The notes below the pieces were generated by a model. The model saw nothing but the letters and a program-made list of their open reading frames with translations, did not search any database and was not told the origin of the DNA. Below, in pieces: positions 10,440 to 22,123 of a DNA stretch of 64,000 bases (the stretch's first letter is position 1; every line of letters starts with the position of its first letter). Location of the stretch: assembly GCA_035048815.1 (NCBI GenBank), contig JAUCBN010000005.1, positions 19,370,517-19,434,516 of the forward strand. The letters are read 5' to 3'. A program made the position numbers and the translations under genes. The DNA is from Abelmoschus esculentus. Taxonomy: Eukaryota > Streptophyta > Magnoliopsida > Malvales > Malvaceae.

Positions 10440-12951
10440 TGTAATCACCCATTTTTAACCGAAAAATTAAAACCTTTTAATTTTCATAATTTAAATAAGG
10501 ACCTTTAATTTTACATTATTTGTTTTCATGTTTTTATATTATATCATATTCTATGTATATGTGGTTGTTAATATCGTTGTTTATTAACGTTGTTGTCATA
10601 TATTATTTCTAATATAGTCATCATGCACTATTGTTAATATTATTATGTGTGTCATATTATGTAATATAGTAGTGTTGTGTATTTTATATGTTTGTTGTAT
10701 TATTGTTTTCTTTGTATTATCTACTTTTAATATTAATTATCTATACTATTATTATTATAATTATATATTATATATTATTATGCTCTGGCCCAAAGAATTA
10801 ATATAACCCCAAAAATAATTAGATCCATATCAGTCTCAATCTTAATATTACAAGCCCAATTCGGTCAGCCCATAATCTAAGGAAAACCCTAATCCTTATC
10901 ATGTTGTTGCAGCCGCCAGTCCCTTATCACCCTTGGATCAAATGGTGGTCGAACGACCAAAGTTTGAAGCTGGAGGGATCCTTTGAATTCCAACACGCGC
11001 TCACACACAGAAGTCTCTAGACGTCACGCGCATGTGTAACATACCCGCGGTCTTTTCTGCTGCCAGATTCGTCTTTTGTGCTGTCGACTGGTTCTGACCA
11101 TTGTACGACCGCCGTTCGCCGTCCAGATACCTGCAAAAATTAATGTCAAAGAAACATCATCTGGAAAAGCCATGGAAGCAGGTCGAAAATCCAAAAAAAG
11201 AAATGAAATCACCAAAAATATAAGCTAGAATATTGTAATGGAGGGGGATATTCTCCATCTTTGTAAACAAACCCCCCATCAACTATCAATCGAAAATCCA
11301 GATTTTTTCTTGATAATTTCCTTTTGATCTTCCCTTTTACATGCATTCAATACCAAAAACATAATAACAAAATATAAGAAGAGAAAGAACGGGAACTCCC
11401 TTTTGTCGATCGTCGTTCTTCACCGACGATAATCCCTCATCGTGGGTGAGCCTTACATGCAAGAACGAGACTACAAGGATCTCTTTTATGTTCATTTCAA
11501 ATGATACTTTTCCTGATTTTTTATTTCTTCTCGATGCATCTTTATGAAGACCAGAGGCTATCAATGATGGCAAAGGCGGCCAACGGTCGATGCCTCGCCT
11601 AGATAAGAGTCGATCATGGTCATGAGTGAAGAGGCAATCAAAGATCAAGTTTATTTCTGTGCTTATTTTTCTGGGTTTTGTGTTCTTCTGAAAATCAAAG
11701 AAATGTCAAAAGATGTTGGTTGTAATCTTAATTTTCAAAATGACAAAGTGAAACCCGTGCCTGGTTGACCCATTCTGTAAGTAAAATCAGATTTCATTTT
11801 GGGTTAATCATTTTAAGCCTCTCCACGTCTATGAGTTAACAGTTAAGGGTCTCCTCTTCTTTTTATCATGTTCCTCGTCCCTCATATTTCATAATCATTT
11901 TAACTTCATCCAAAAATTATGTTGTAAATGTCTTTACAGAATAATTATTCCCCCAATGTCTTTCATTTTCGATTAAGTCACCAAGTCAATCCATTGTTAA
12001 GTTTAATTTATTTTATATTATGTCAAATTAACCTCTTCCTTTTATGCTTTTACGTGTTATCATATGTATTTAAGTTATGTATTGCATTTTCATGAGTAGT
12101 TGTTTATGCATGTCACAAATTACTAGGAATATTAATGTCATGTTAGAAATACATGTCCGACATACGTTTGATAGTTGGTAGTGTTTTAGACCACGTGTTG
12201 AATGCCAATATTAGATTAAAATTCAAAATTACCTTGTTATATTTTTCCTCTGTTTTTTTTTTCATTTGTTTATGTCATTACCTTCACATGATGTGTAATT
12301 TAGATTTTGTAATGGTATGATCATTCCAGTTAGTGGGTGTAAATTGTAGTTGCATACTTTCTTCACGTTAAGATATGCATGATAGAGTAATTATCACTTT
12401 TTATTATCTTGTTTCTTGTATACGTTGTAAATAAGTTTATTTCTTTTTCTTGCTTTATTATAAATGTGTAATGTCTCTTGCTTAGTGTTGCATAACGGCT
12501 TTAATTTGTTTAATGTGGGTCTCTAAATTCGGTCGTAAGCGAGGCCAACTACAGTGTAGTGGTGGTGGTTCGGACGCTTACCTTCGGGTTTAGATGCTTT
12601 AAAATAAATACGTACATTTAATTAAAAATTAATTCAATCGTTAAATTAGCCCGAAAAATTTAATATTAATGAAGCGGTAATTATTAAAATACCAATTTTT
12701 GGGCGGTGTGGGGGTGCTAATCCTTCCCCATTCGTAACCGACTCCCGAACCTCAATTTTTAAAATCTCTAGTTTTATGGTGTTCGGTCTACCAAAATGGC
12801 CGGTTGCAACTCCAATTTTTCTAAAATCATTTTTTAGCCGAAAACCCCATGTGCAAGACATTAATTTAAAAAAGACACATCGAGAAATATTTTCCAACCC
12901 AAAAAGAATAATTTAGCGATACACCTAATCTAACATTTTTAGATCGCTACA
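10440..12951 (+). repeat. 5' LTR of the Tat/Ogre-like element
   Basis: The LTR is 2512 bp, starts TG and ends CA, and is collinear with 25011-27544. No protein is supported; the apparent frames at 11337-11648 and 12646-12897 recur in the other LTR only because the DNA is duplicated. It should carry the element promoter and polyadenylation signals, which I cannot place with confidence. Confidence 0.92.
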
Positions 12952-12953
12952 GA

Positions 12954-12971
12954 TGGCGACTCCGTTGGGGA
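12954..12971 (+). promoter_or_regulatory. Primer-binding site, tRNA-Arg type
   Basis: Two bases after the LTR end, TGGCGACTCCGTTGGGGA is complementary to the 3' end of a plant tRNA-Arg as I remember it (…AGTCGCCA), with about one mismatch. Use of tRNA-Arg is typical of Ogre-like elements. Confidence 0.75.
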
Positions 12972-13154
12972 GAATTTTTTTTGTTTTTATAAGCAAAAAG
13001 AAGTGAGTCAAGCTTTTTAAATTAATTACCGCTTTATTAATATTAAAGATTCCGGACTAAAGTGCCGATTAAATTAATTTTCAATTAAATTTGCGTTTTT
13101 ATTTTTCTGCATTTAAAAATAACATATAAACCCGTCCCTTTAAGTGGGGGAAAA

Positions 13155-13268
13155 GGCTAATGTTTTCGTGGAGATATCGTTCTCCCGTATGGTCCCTAGC
13201 CGAAGTACCTTCAGGGCTCCACTACCTTATGCTTTCGTGAGGATATTGTTCCTTCGTGCGGGCATAAG
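13155..13268 (+). ncRNA. Two leader hairpins with a shared ATATYGTT loop
   Basis: Hairpin one has an outer stem GGCTA/TAGCC (13155-13159 with 13197-13201) and an inner stem GGAG/CTCC around the loop ATATCGTT. Hairpin two has an outer stem CTTATGC/GCATAAG (13226-13232 with 13262-13268) and an inner stem GAGG/CCTT around ATATTGTT. Loops are nearly identical while both stem layers differ and still pair. The place, between primer site and first ORF, is where packaging or dimerisation signals lie in retroelements. That role is inference. Confidence 0.5.
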
Positions 13269-13650
13269 AGAACGGGTCCCCCTGAATTAAACTCGGTCAA
13301 AATGAGCCTATACTGGGTGATGATCGGGGGCCTTGCTACTCTTAGTAGAGGACAACTCGGACAATTCGGGTTCCTTTTTTTTAAACCAACACTGTATATA
13401 GAGAACTAGATTATCCACCCCATTAGAGCCATGCGGATACCCTAGGTGAATTAGACGAGATATCTAGGGTTGTTCTTCTCTGTTTATCTTTTCGCATTGT
13501 TTTCCTCAATTTATTTTTGTACAATCTATTCTTTTATCATTACTAATTTGTTTTCTTTTTGCTTTTCTTTTTGCATCCATCAACATTCTTGCATTTTTTA
13601 CATTAAAGGTGTTGGTTCGAGTGGTTCATTCAGCAAAGGATACTCTCGCT

Positions 13651-15943
13651 ATGGACAAAAGGTATCTACATAAAGAAAACCTTAATTCCGCCGCCAGACA
13701 TTGGTCCAAGGTCAATCAACGAGTTCAAGGTAATAGTCTGCCAAGCGAAAGAATAGTAGACGGGTACACTTATGTAAGTCTACAATAGAATGACCTATGG
13801 GAACTCCAACAAATTTGGGAACAATGGGATGCACGGTTACAGAATCTATTTGCCAGTCGATATGGTGACATTGCCCAACTCCTATATGTCAGGATTAACC
13901 AACCATTGTTCAGAGCTATCTTTAGATTTTGGAACCCGACTTTTTGTTGTTTCACCTTTAATGGACAAGACTTGATGCCCACAATAGAGGAGTACACTAC
14001 CCTACTTAACAAGAAGACTGTACACAAGGATTGGATCTATTCAAAACCCCCTAAGAATCATAACTATGAGCTAAGATTAAAAACCTTTGCCGGGATACGT
14101 AAGGAATGGGTGACAGGTTTAATACAGCTTAGGGGAGACAATTTGGCTTTTGCATGGGAGAACATCCGAGACATTATCCCCACACACCCAGATGAAGTGT
14201 TAAAAATGGATTTGTTCGCGTTGGCAATATATGGGTTGGTTATCTTTCCAAGGGTTCTCGACAATATTGATATCGCCTTGTTGAACCTATTTGATCGGTT
14301 AAAACAAAGAGCTAATCTAGTACCAACAATTCTGGCAGAAACTTTTATGTCCTTGAATACAAGCAGACGACATGAGGAAAACCGATTTCGGGGATGCGCT
14401 CAGTTACTACAAGTATAGATTCAAAGTCATATATGGAAGACCCCGAAAGGATTACTGCAAGGCTTCTCTTTCAAACATTTTTCACCACTGCGGGAATATC
14501 TGACACAAGAATGGCGTGAAGACATCAGTCGCAAAAAGTGGGCGCATATCCTTAGAAACATTCAAGCCGAAGACATAGTTTGGAGAGTTCATTGGATGGG
14601 GAGATCAAGCAATTTCTTGTTCAGTTGCGGAGATTATGACTGGTTGTGGTTATTAGGGTTGTATGGGTGATCGGTTGTGCCTCGCTTCTGGTTTTGAGAC
14701 AGTTCAACTCACGTCAGTTTATCCCTGTAACCGTCGGTCTTAGCCAAACATAATTCTTTTTCAAAGGAGAATATCGAGCAAAGGTTCAAACTATCATGAA
14801 AGCATGGGACCATTATTTTCGAATCCAAACAGAAAGATCTTCCACACGTATGACCACCTCGAATTATGATCTTTGTGTTCGTCTAAGAATCAATAATGAG
14901 CTACCACAATCGGACGAAGGACCAATTTTATCCTTGGAAGAACACATGAAGATAGTACTATCTGAAGCTGAGATTTTACGAAGTGAGCTTGAGGAAATTA
15001 AAAAGAGAATGGAAGTCTTAAACACCCAACATGCAGAAGAGCTTTTTAAGGTCAGTTTAAATGTCGATGAACGTGATGGAATGATTAAACACCTACAGAA
15101 AGTGAACACTGAGTTAAGTGAGAAAAATGCTCTTTATCAACAAGATGTGATCAAGCTACAGAACCAGGTGAATAATGCAAGTCGACGTAAGTTTTTTGCC
15201 GTTGAAAAGGAGAAAATAAAATACGAACAAATGATAGAAGAAGAAAGGAAAAACATCAGACAAGCGTTTGAACATGAAAGGGAGAATTATCATCTTGCCT
15301 TGGAAAATGAAAGGCGTATGTCTAGGGACACCCTCCGTCGCGAGAAAGAAAGGGCCAAGCATGAGATTGAAAGGGGTAAGCAAGCAATTGTATGCGAGCG
15401 AGAAAACATTGATGCATGGAAGAGAAGATCGATGGAGAATAAGAACCGACTCTTAGAAATGCAAAGCTTTTACAACGACACTATTCAGAATTTGAATCAA
15501 AGTCAGGCACAAAATATGGAATTAGGAGGGAAACTAATGGAATTAGAATGAATGCTTCAGGACTACCAACAGAGGAATGGTTTCATTGAGTTGCGAGAAA
15601 GAGAATCGGAGGTCCATGATTTGCAGGCTCGTATCTTGACCTTGGAAGCCACTGTACAAGACTATCAAGAACGACTTTTGGTCTTTGAAGAATTTGCTAT
15701 CGGAGGTGATCGTTATTGACAAATTCGACTCCAAAATGCCGCTCAAATAATTACCAGTCGAGATCTCTGTCATACAACCATGATGATTGAAGTCCGGAAA
15801 GTAGCTCGGGACGTGCTCGAAATAGCCACCAAAACTAAAGCATTGCGTCAGTTCGTAGCTCCAAACATGCCTGAAGCTCATAGATTCCACAAGTTGCTTA
15901 GGGCTATAAACAAATTAGGATCTAAGGCTAGTCTTTATGTATA
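13651..15943 (+). pseudogene. ORF1 of the Tat/Ogre-like element (DUF7745/plant-mobile-domain-like, with coiled coil)
   Basis: The reading frame opens at 13651 (MDKRYLHKEN). The first part, to about 14680, has the pattern I associate with DUF7745 or plant-mobile-domain proteins of plant retroelements (NPTFCCFTFNGQDLMPTIEE, then ENRFRGCAQLLQV). The second part (14796-15943) is a long charged coiled coil with heptad-like Glu/Lys/Arg runs (EKEKIKYEQMIEEERKN). In-frame stops at 13786 (TAG) and 14416, a frame change near 14670, and stops near 15549 and 15718 break it. ORF1 proteins of Ogre elements lie in this position and have no known function. It is not a host gene, because it lies inside the LTRs. 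Confidence 0.7.
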
Positions 15944-16184
15944 GGGCTAGTGCTTTTAAATTGATGTAATGAACCTTTTTGTATCCCGTGAAAAACAATT
16001 CGGTTGAATGATTACCAGTAGGAATCAACGTCTTTATTTACATTCATCTTGCATCATCCATATTTGCACCATACATGCATTCGTTTTTTGCCAAACATCA
16101 TTTTAATAATATGTGCATTGTGACAAAACTTTTTAAACCGCCATCATACCGCACTCACATTTTACACGCCACTGGAGGAAACAA

Positions 16185-18137
16185 ATGGATGACCACATGG
16201 CTAGTTTGGAAAAAGGCCAAAAGGACTTGGAAAATCGACTAGAGGATGTTGCACAGAATATCAGCTCCCAAATCGCTCAATCTCAAGCGTCTATCTTGTC
16301 TGAGCTAGTAGCTTTATTGGGGAAGGATCAAAACAAGGAAAAGAGTGATAATGATAAAACGTCTGAACCCGATAATACTACGTCCAATTGCAGAATACAG
16401 TCCAACGGAATGAACGTAACAAGAAGGGTATGTATTGACCCTGCAAGGGCATCAACCAGCCAACCGATCCAGACCCCGGAGAATCAGCCAATTGATGTTG
16501 AACGACTTTACGAAGAAGAAGTTCCCGATCTGAATTTGATGGAGAAAATCCGAAATGAAGTTGAGAAGAAATGGGAGGAAAGGTTCCGAGCGATGGATGA
16601 GAAATTCAAAGCCATACATAGTCAAGAGGAATCAAAGAATGCCAGTGAATTGAGTTTGGTGTCCGATCTAATATTGCCCCATAAATTTAAAACCCCAGAT
16701 TTTGATAAGTATGATGGAACAACTTGTCCGTACGCGCATGTCACAATGTACTATCACAAAATGGCAGCTTTTATCAAGGATGAAAAGTTGTTAATCCACT
16801 GTTTCCAGGATAGCTTAACCGGATTTGCTATCAGATGGTATACTCAGCTAAGTCGTACCAATATCAAATCATGGAGAGATCTATCTAGAGCATTTGTTGA
16901 GTAGTATAAGCATGTCACGGATATGGTACCTAGTCGTATCATGCTTAAGGGTATATAGCAAAAATCGAACAAAAGTCTTTGTTAATATGCACAGAGATGG
17001 CGAGATGTGGCCTCCCATATTCAACCACCCATCCCGGAACATGAGATTACACCAATGTTTATCAACACTCTAAAAGGTGCTCTATATGATAGACTGATTA
17101 ATCATACCACCCAAAGTTTCGCCGATCTTATTCGAACCGGTGAATCTTTAGAAATGGATATTAAAAGCGGAAGGATTGACAATGATGATAATTCTCATAA
17201 ATACAATAAGAAAAAAGATGGGGAAATGAATTCTGTCAACACCTACAATACCCTGAAGAATTATACTATTACTCAACCATAGTCGTCAACCGGGAAACCT
17301 CAGAACAACAATCAGAAAGGGGAGAAAGCCCCTAGAAGGGAACAGGAGAAACAAACATTTACCTCCTTACCAGTCTCATATGGGGAATTGTATATGCAAC
17401 TATATAATGCAGACCTAGTACCCCCGTATATTGTGGCACCTTTTAAGTCTCTCTTCCCAGCTTGGTATGATTCCAACGCTCATTGCGAGTACCACAGCGG
17501 TGCTCCCAGTCACTCTATTGAGAATTGCCTATCGTTTAAGAAATTGGTGTAAAACTTGATTAATACGGGAGTAATCAAGTTCGAGGAGCCCAATGTAGCT
17601 GCTAACCCTTTGCCAAACCACGGAAATCGAGGTGTAAATGCAGTTGAAGAAAAATCCACCAGAAAAGCTAAGGAGAGCATATTAGAGGTCAAATCACCAC
17701 TCAGATGGGTCTTTCAGTAGTTGTGTATGAGTCGTTTAATTGATAATGCAATGGTGTATATGGAAAAGGGAGCGGGAAAGTATTGCGAGTTTCACCAAGA
17801 TGATAGTCATGATATCCAAAAATGTGTCCAGTTTCAACGGCTAGTCCAACACTTGATGGATCAAAAACAAATCGAGTTCTTTGAAGAGGGAGCCGAACGT
17901 GAGGTGTATGCATCGGATGATTCTAATACCAAATATGGCATAGGACGACCCCTCATAATCTCATCTAAACCTCGAAATACAAGTACATCTCAGTACGAGG
18001 TCCTAAAGGCAGCCCCTAATATTGTTATTAGTACACTCAAGCCCTTCTCATTCAAGGACACGAAGCGAATCCCTTGGAGCTATGCTACAACTGTTAGCAT
18101 TCCCGATGAAACCCTATCAGGAAAGAAAGAAAAGTAA
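16185..18137 (+). pseudogene. gag of the Tat/Ogre-like element
   Basis: The start at 16185 gives MDDHMASLEKGQKDLENRLE, a coiled-coil N-terminus. The Retrotrans_gag core follows from about 16660 (LPHKFKTPDFDKYDGTTCPY, then AIRWYTQLSRTNIKSWRDLS). Two zinc-knuckle-like patterns come later: CEYHSGAPSHSIENC near 17486 and CEFHQDDSHDIQKC near 17786. Such proteins form the particle shell and bind element RNA. Stops at 16902 (TAG), 16956, 17280 and near 17550 and 17718 break the frame, so no full protein can be made. Confidence 0.75.
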
Positions 18138-18236
18138 ATAACCGATGATAAAGAAGAATAAGAAGGAGAGGCGAAAGATGGGCGAAGAGACGACAAAGGG
18201 GAGTTAGAAAGTAAAGAAGGAGAACCTGTAAATGAG

Positions 18237-19592
18237 GTGAGTCATTTCACCCGAAGTGGTCGATGTTATTCCGCTGCGCCACCTATAGTTCCAGAAGTTA
18301 TACCAAGCAAGGATGAAGTTATACCTGTTATTCCGGCTAGAGTATTCGATGAAGAACCACCGCCAAAAATCAAAGAACCAGTAACAGAAGCGCAAGCCCA
18401 AGAGTTTTTAAGATTTTTGGAGCATAGCGAATACAACATGGTGGAACAACTACGGAAACAACCTGTCAGAATTACGGTGTTAGAACTATTGCTAAGTTCA
18501 GAAAAACATCGTGACGCATTACTGAAGGTGTTGAACCAAACATTCGTGTCAGGAGGTATTTCCGTATTTAAACTAGATCGGATTGTGGGCCATATTACAG
18601 CCGATAACTATATTACATTCAGTGATGATGAGATCCCCGAGAGAGGGATGAGATCTACTAAAGCTTTAAACATTATTGTCCATTGCAAGGGATACGTACT
18701 ACCAGGTGTACTCCTCGACAATGGATCTGCGCTTAATATGATGCCAATGACAGTGCTACAAAAACTGCCCAAAGACAATTCCCATCTCAAACCCTGTCAT
18801 AATTCAGTAAGGGCCTTCGATGGGACCCAGAGAGGAACATTGGGAAGGATAGAGGTACCCTTAATTATCGGGCCAACAGAGTATACCGTGGAGTTTGTTA
18901 TGATGGACATTAGGCCTTCGTACAGTTGTCTACTAGGGAGACCCTGGATTCACTCTGTCGGGGTAGTACCGTCATCGCTGCACCAAAAACTAAAATTCGT
19001 CATCGAAGGAAAGTTAGTCACGGTGGGGGCAAAACAAGAGATTATAGCTTCTGTGACGTCAGATGCCCTATATGTTCAGAATGATGAAGACACTGTTGAA
19101 TGTTCTTTCCGGGCATTAGAGTTTGTGAATGCTACGTTTGTAGCTGAAGGTAGCCGTATCCCTCGTCCCAAACTGTCTAATACCACCAAAATGTCAGTTC
19201 GCCAAACCTTAGGTCGTGGTGCCAAGACTAGAAGAGGACTAGGAAAGAGATTACAGGGCAGTCTAATCCCTAAGAGTGTTATCTTCAAGAAGGATCGTTT
19301 CAGACTCAGGTACAAGTCCCCTATAACGTTCCCAGATATTAGAGACTCTTTCATATCTGGTGGTTTTGTACATCCTGAGAAAAAAATACAGGAAGATATC
19401 GACGCTAGGGACCAACTAAATCAAGAAGAAGTGTTCGTTGATTCGCTTGAGGGGATGTACGTCAACACGATTGCTGAAGGTTACGCTACCAGTCATGTGT
19501 TAACCAACATCCGCCCTTGTGCACCCGGGGAAACCCTCACCAATTGGGAGTGTGTTGATCTACCTGTAGTTTTTAGGGCCAGATCTGAGTAA
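18237..19592 (+). pseudogene. Aspartic protease region of the Tat/Ogre-like element
   Basis: This 451-codon open stretch holds a retropepsin-like domain. The active-site region reads LLDNGSALNMMPMTVLQKLP near codons 158-178, and the usual second half (CLLGRPWIHSVGVVPSSLHQ) follows about 75 residues later. A downstream RxTLGRGAKTRRGLGKRLQG segment is typical of the protease-to-RT linker of this lineage. The frame is open but is separated from RT by a stop and an intron-like spacer. Since gag upstream is broken, it is part of a dead polyprotein. Confidence 0.7.
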
Positions 19593-19832
19593 TGCTCTAG
19601 AACTTATCTTTTGTCAAACGCCTAAGAGCGAGGAAGACTCTTTTTGTACATGGCTGACATGTTACAAACTATTTTAACTTTTAATGAAAATGTCTTCCCT
19701 TTTGTTTAAATGGAAATCTCCTTGTCTTTTCCTTCTCACTCTATTTTATTTATTCATTCATTTATTCATTCATCACTCATACCCTTTCATACAATCCATT
19801 CTTTTCCCAATACTTTTGTCGTTATTCTTTGT
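19593..19832 (+). other. Probable retroelement intron between protease and reverse transcriptase
   Basis: This spacer has no coding look. It becomes pyrimidine-rich towards its right end and finishes in ttgtcgttattctttgtag, a strong acceptor-like site at 19832. Coding resumes directly after it (SPMINCMNDTSSNSEVDFER). Ogre elements are known to splice an intron at exactly this place. I cannot fix the donor: GTAGTT near 19567 and GTACAT near 19648 are candidates. Confidence 0.45.
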
Positions 19833-21480
19833 AGGTCTCCAATGATTAACTGTATGAATGATACTTCATCCAATTCCGAAGTGGATTTTGAACGTCTAGA
19901 GATTCAGGCAAATGTTGAGGAGGATGAAGAGGAAATGGAGTGAGAAATACCAGAGGAGTTATTGATAATGGTGGCTAGCGAAGAAAAGCAAATTCTGCCG
20001 CATCAGGAGGAAATTAAAATCGTGAATCTAGGGACTGATGATGATATGAAAGAAATCAAAATTGGAACTACGTGCTCTTCAAAAACCCGAATTAAGCTGA
20101 TAACTTTACTTCAGGAATTCAAAGACGTTTTTGCCTGGTCATATCAGGATATGCCAGGGTTAGACACCGACATAGTGATGCATAAGTTATCGACGAGGCC
20201 AGAATGTAAACCAGTCCAACAGAAACTTAGGAGAATGAGAACGTATATGTTGTTAAAAATTCGCGAAGAAGTAAGGAAGCAATTCGATGTTGGTTTCCTA
20301 GAAGTCTCTAAATATCCTGAATGGGTTACGGACATTGTACCGGTACCTAAGAAAGATGGAAAAGTTCGTATGTGTGTAGACTACTGCGATCAGAATCGGG
20401 CGAGTCCCAAGGATAATTTTCCGTTACCACACATTGATACACTGGTTGACAATACCGCTGGTCATTCTTGGTTCTCCTTTATGGATGGTTTCTCAGGATA
20501 CAATCAGATCAAGATGGATCCGACAGACATGGAGAAAACCACATTCGTAACCCTTTGGGGAACATTTTGTTACAAAGTGATATCATTCGGACTTAAGAAT
20601 GCTGGTGCAACTTATCAAAGAGCAATGATAACTCTCTTTCATGACATGATGCATAAAGATATAGAGGTGTATGTAGATGGCATGATTGGAAAATCACAAA
20701 CGGAAAAGGAGCATCTCCAGAACTTAAGGAAGTTGTTCCAAAGGTTGAGAAAGTTCCAGTTAAAGCTTAATCCTGCCAAATGTACCTTTGCAGTCACTTC
20801 TGGAAAACTCCTAGGATTTGTGGTGAGCAGAAGGGGTATTGAAATTGATCTAGATAAAGTGAAGGCCATCCGAGACCTTCCTCCTCCTCAAGCATAAAAA
20901 GAGGTCCGAGGATTCCTAGGAAGGCTAAACTATATTGCACGATTCATCGCCCAGTTGACCGATAAATGCGACCTTGTGTTTCGGTTATTAATGAAGAATA
21001 ATCCTGGGGTCTGGAATGAAGAATATCAAAATGCCTTAGAAAAGATAAAAATATATCTTACCAATACCCCGATCTTGACAGCGCCAGTGCCAAATAGGCC
21101 TTTAATTTTGTACTTGACCGTCCATGAGAGATCTATGGGTTGTGTATTGGGACAACATGATGATTCCGGAAGAAAAGAAAGACCTTATACTATTTGAGTA
21201 AGAAATTCACTGACTACGAGACAAGGTACCCATCAGTTCAAAAATCGTGTTGTGCCCTTGTCTGGACTACTAAAAGGTTAAGACAGTACATGTTATATTA
21301 TACTACATGGTTGATATCTAGATTAGACCCTCTAAAGTTCCTAATGGAGACACCCGCATTGACCGAGAGAATGGCTCGATGGCAAATGCTATTATCCGAA
21401 TTTGATATTTTGTACGTGAATCAAAAGGCCATAAAAGGGGGTATCATAGCTGACTTTTTAGCTAGTCGTACTTCAAACGA
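19833..21480 (+). pseudogene. Reverse transcriptase and RNase H of the Tat/Ogre-like element
   Basis: RT motifs run in order: WVTDIVPVPKKDGKVRMCVD, NFPLPHIDTLVDNTAGHSWF, FMDGFSGYNQIKM, TFCYKVISFGLKNAGATYQR, then YVDG where YVDD is expected (GGC at 20679-20681). This loses one catalytic aspartate. The connection and gypsy RNase H follow (RPLILYLTVHERSMGCVLGQ, then KKFTDYETRYPSVQKSCCAL). A stop at 19941, a TAA at 20895 and a frame change near 21194 interrupt the chain. It cannot encode an active enzyme. Confidence 0.85.
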
Positions 21481-22123
21481 GTATGAATCCTTGGACTCTA
21501 GTTTTCCCGATGAAGATTTGATGTGTGTAACGACTGAAGAAGATGTCTCCGATGATAGCTCATGGAAACTTTACTTTGATGGTGCCTCAAATGCCTTGGG
21601 ACACGGGATAGGCGCAGTGTTGATCTCCCCAGATGGGGCATACTACCCCTTCACTAGCAGATTAGAATTCTTCTGCATAAATAATATCACTGAATATAAG
21701 GCATGTGTCATGGGGTTGGGTGCTGCCATTGAAAGAAATGTTAGACAACTTTGGATCTTCGGAGATTCCTCCTTAGTGATTTATCAACTAAAGGGAGAGT
21801 GGGAAGTACGAGATTTGAAATTGATTTGGTACTACAAGTTGATCCAAGAACTGGTCAAGGAGTTTGAAAAGATCAGCTTTACATATCTCTCACGAGAGAA
21901 TAACCAAATGGCTGATGCTCTAGCAACTCTAGCTTCCATGTTTAAAGCTAACATCAGAGCGGAAATGAAGCCTATTGAGATGAAAACTTTTGAGAAACCA
22001 GCTCATTGTTGTGCTTTAGAAGAGGAAACGGATGACAATCCTTGGTATTACGATATCTTACGGTACATTAAGTCTCAACAATATCCTGAAGGGGCTAATG
22101 AGAATGATAAAAAGATGATCTGA
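21481..22123 (+). pseudogene. Second, archaeal-type RNase H (aRNH) of the Tat/Ogre-like element
   Basis: After the gypsy RNase H a second RNase H fold appears: WKLYFDGASNALGHGIGAVL, then NNITEYKACVMGLGAAIER, WIFGDSSLVIYQLKGEWEVR and SRENNQMADALATLASM. The D-E-D-D type residues are in place. A second RNase H between RNase H and integrase marks the Tat lineage. The frame ends in TGA at 22121-22123, a codon one C-to-T step away from arginine CGA. Confidence 0.8.

Noticed and set aside
10117..10458. Open frame of 113 codons
   Set aside because: It begins in copia leader DNA, passes through the copia gag start and ends in the gypsy LTR. It is a product of the insertion, not a gene.
11337..12897. 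Minus-strand frames in the gypsy 5' LTR that recur at 25929-27489
   Set aside because: Recurrence is explained by LTR duplication. No family or start context supports coding.
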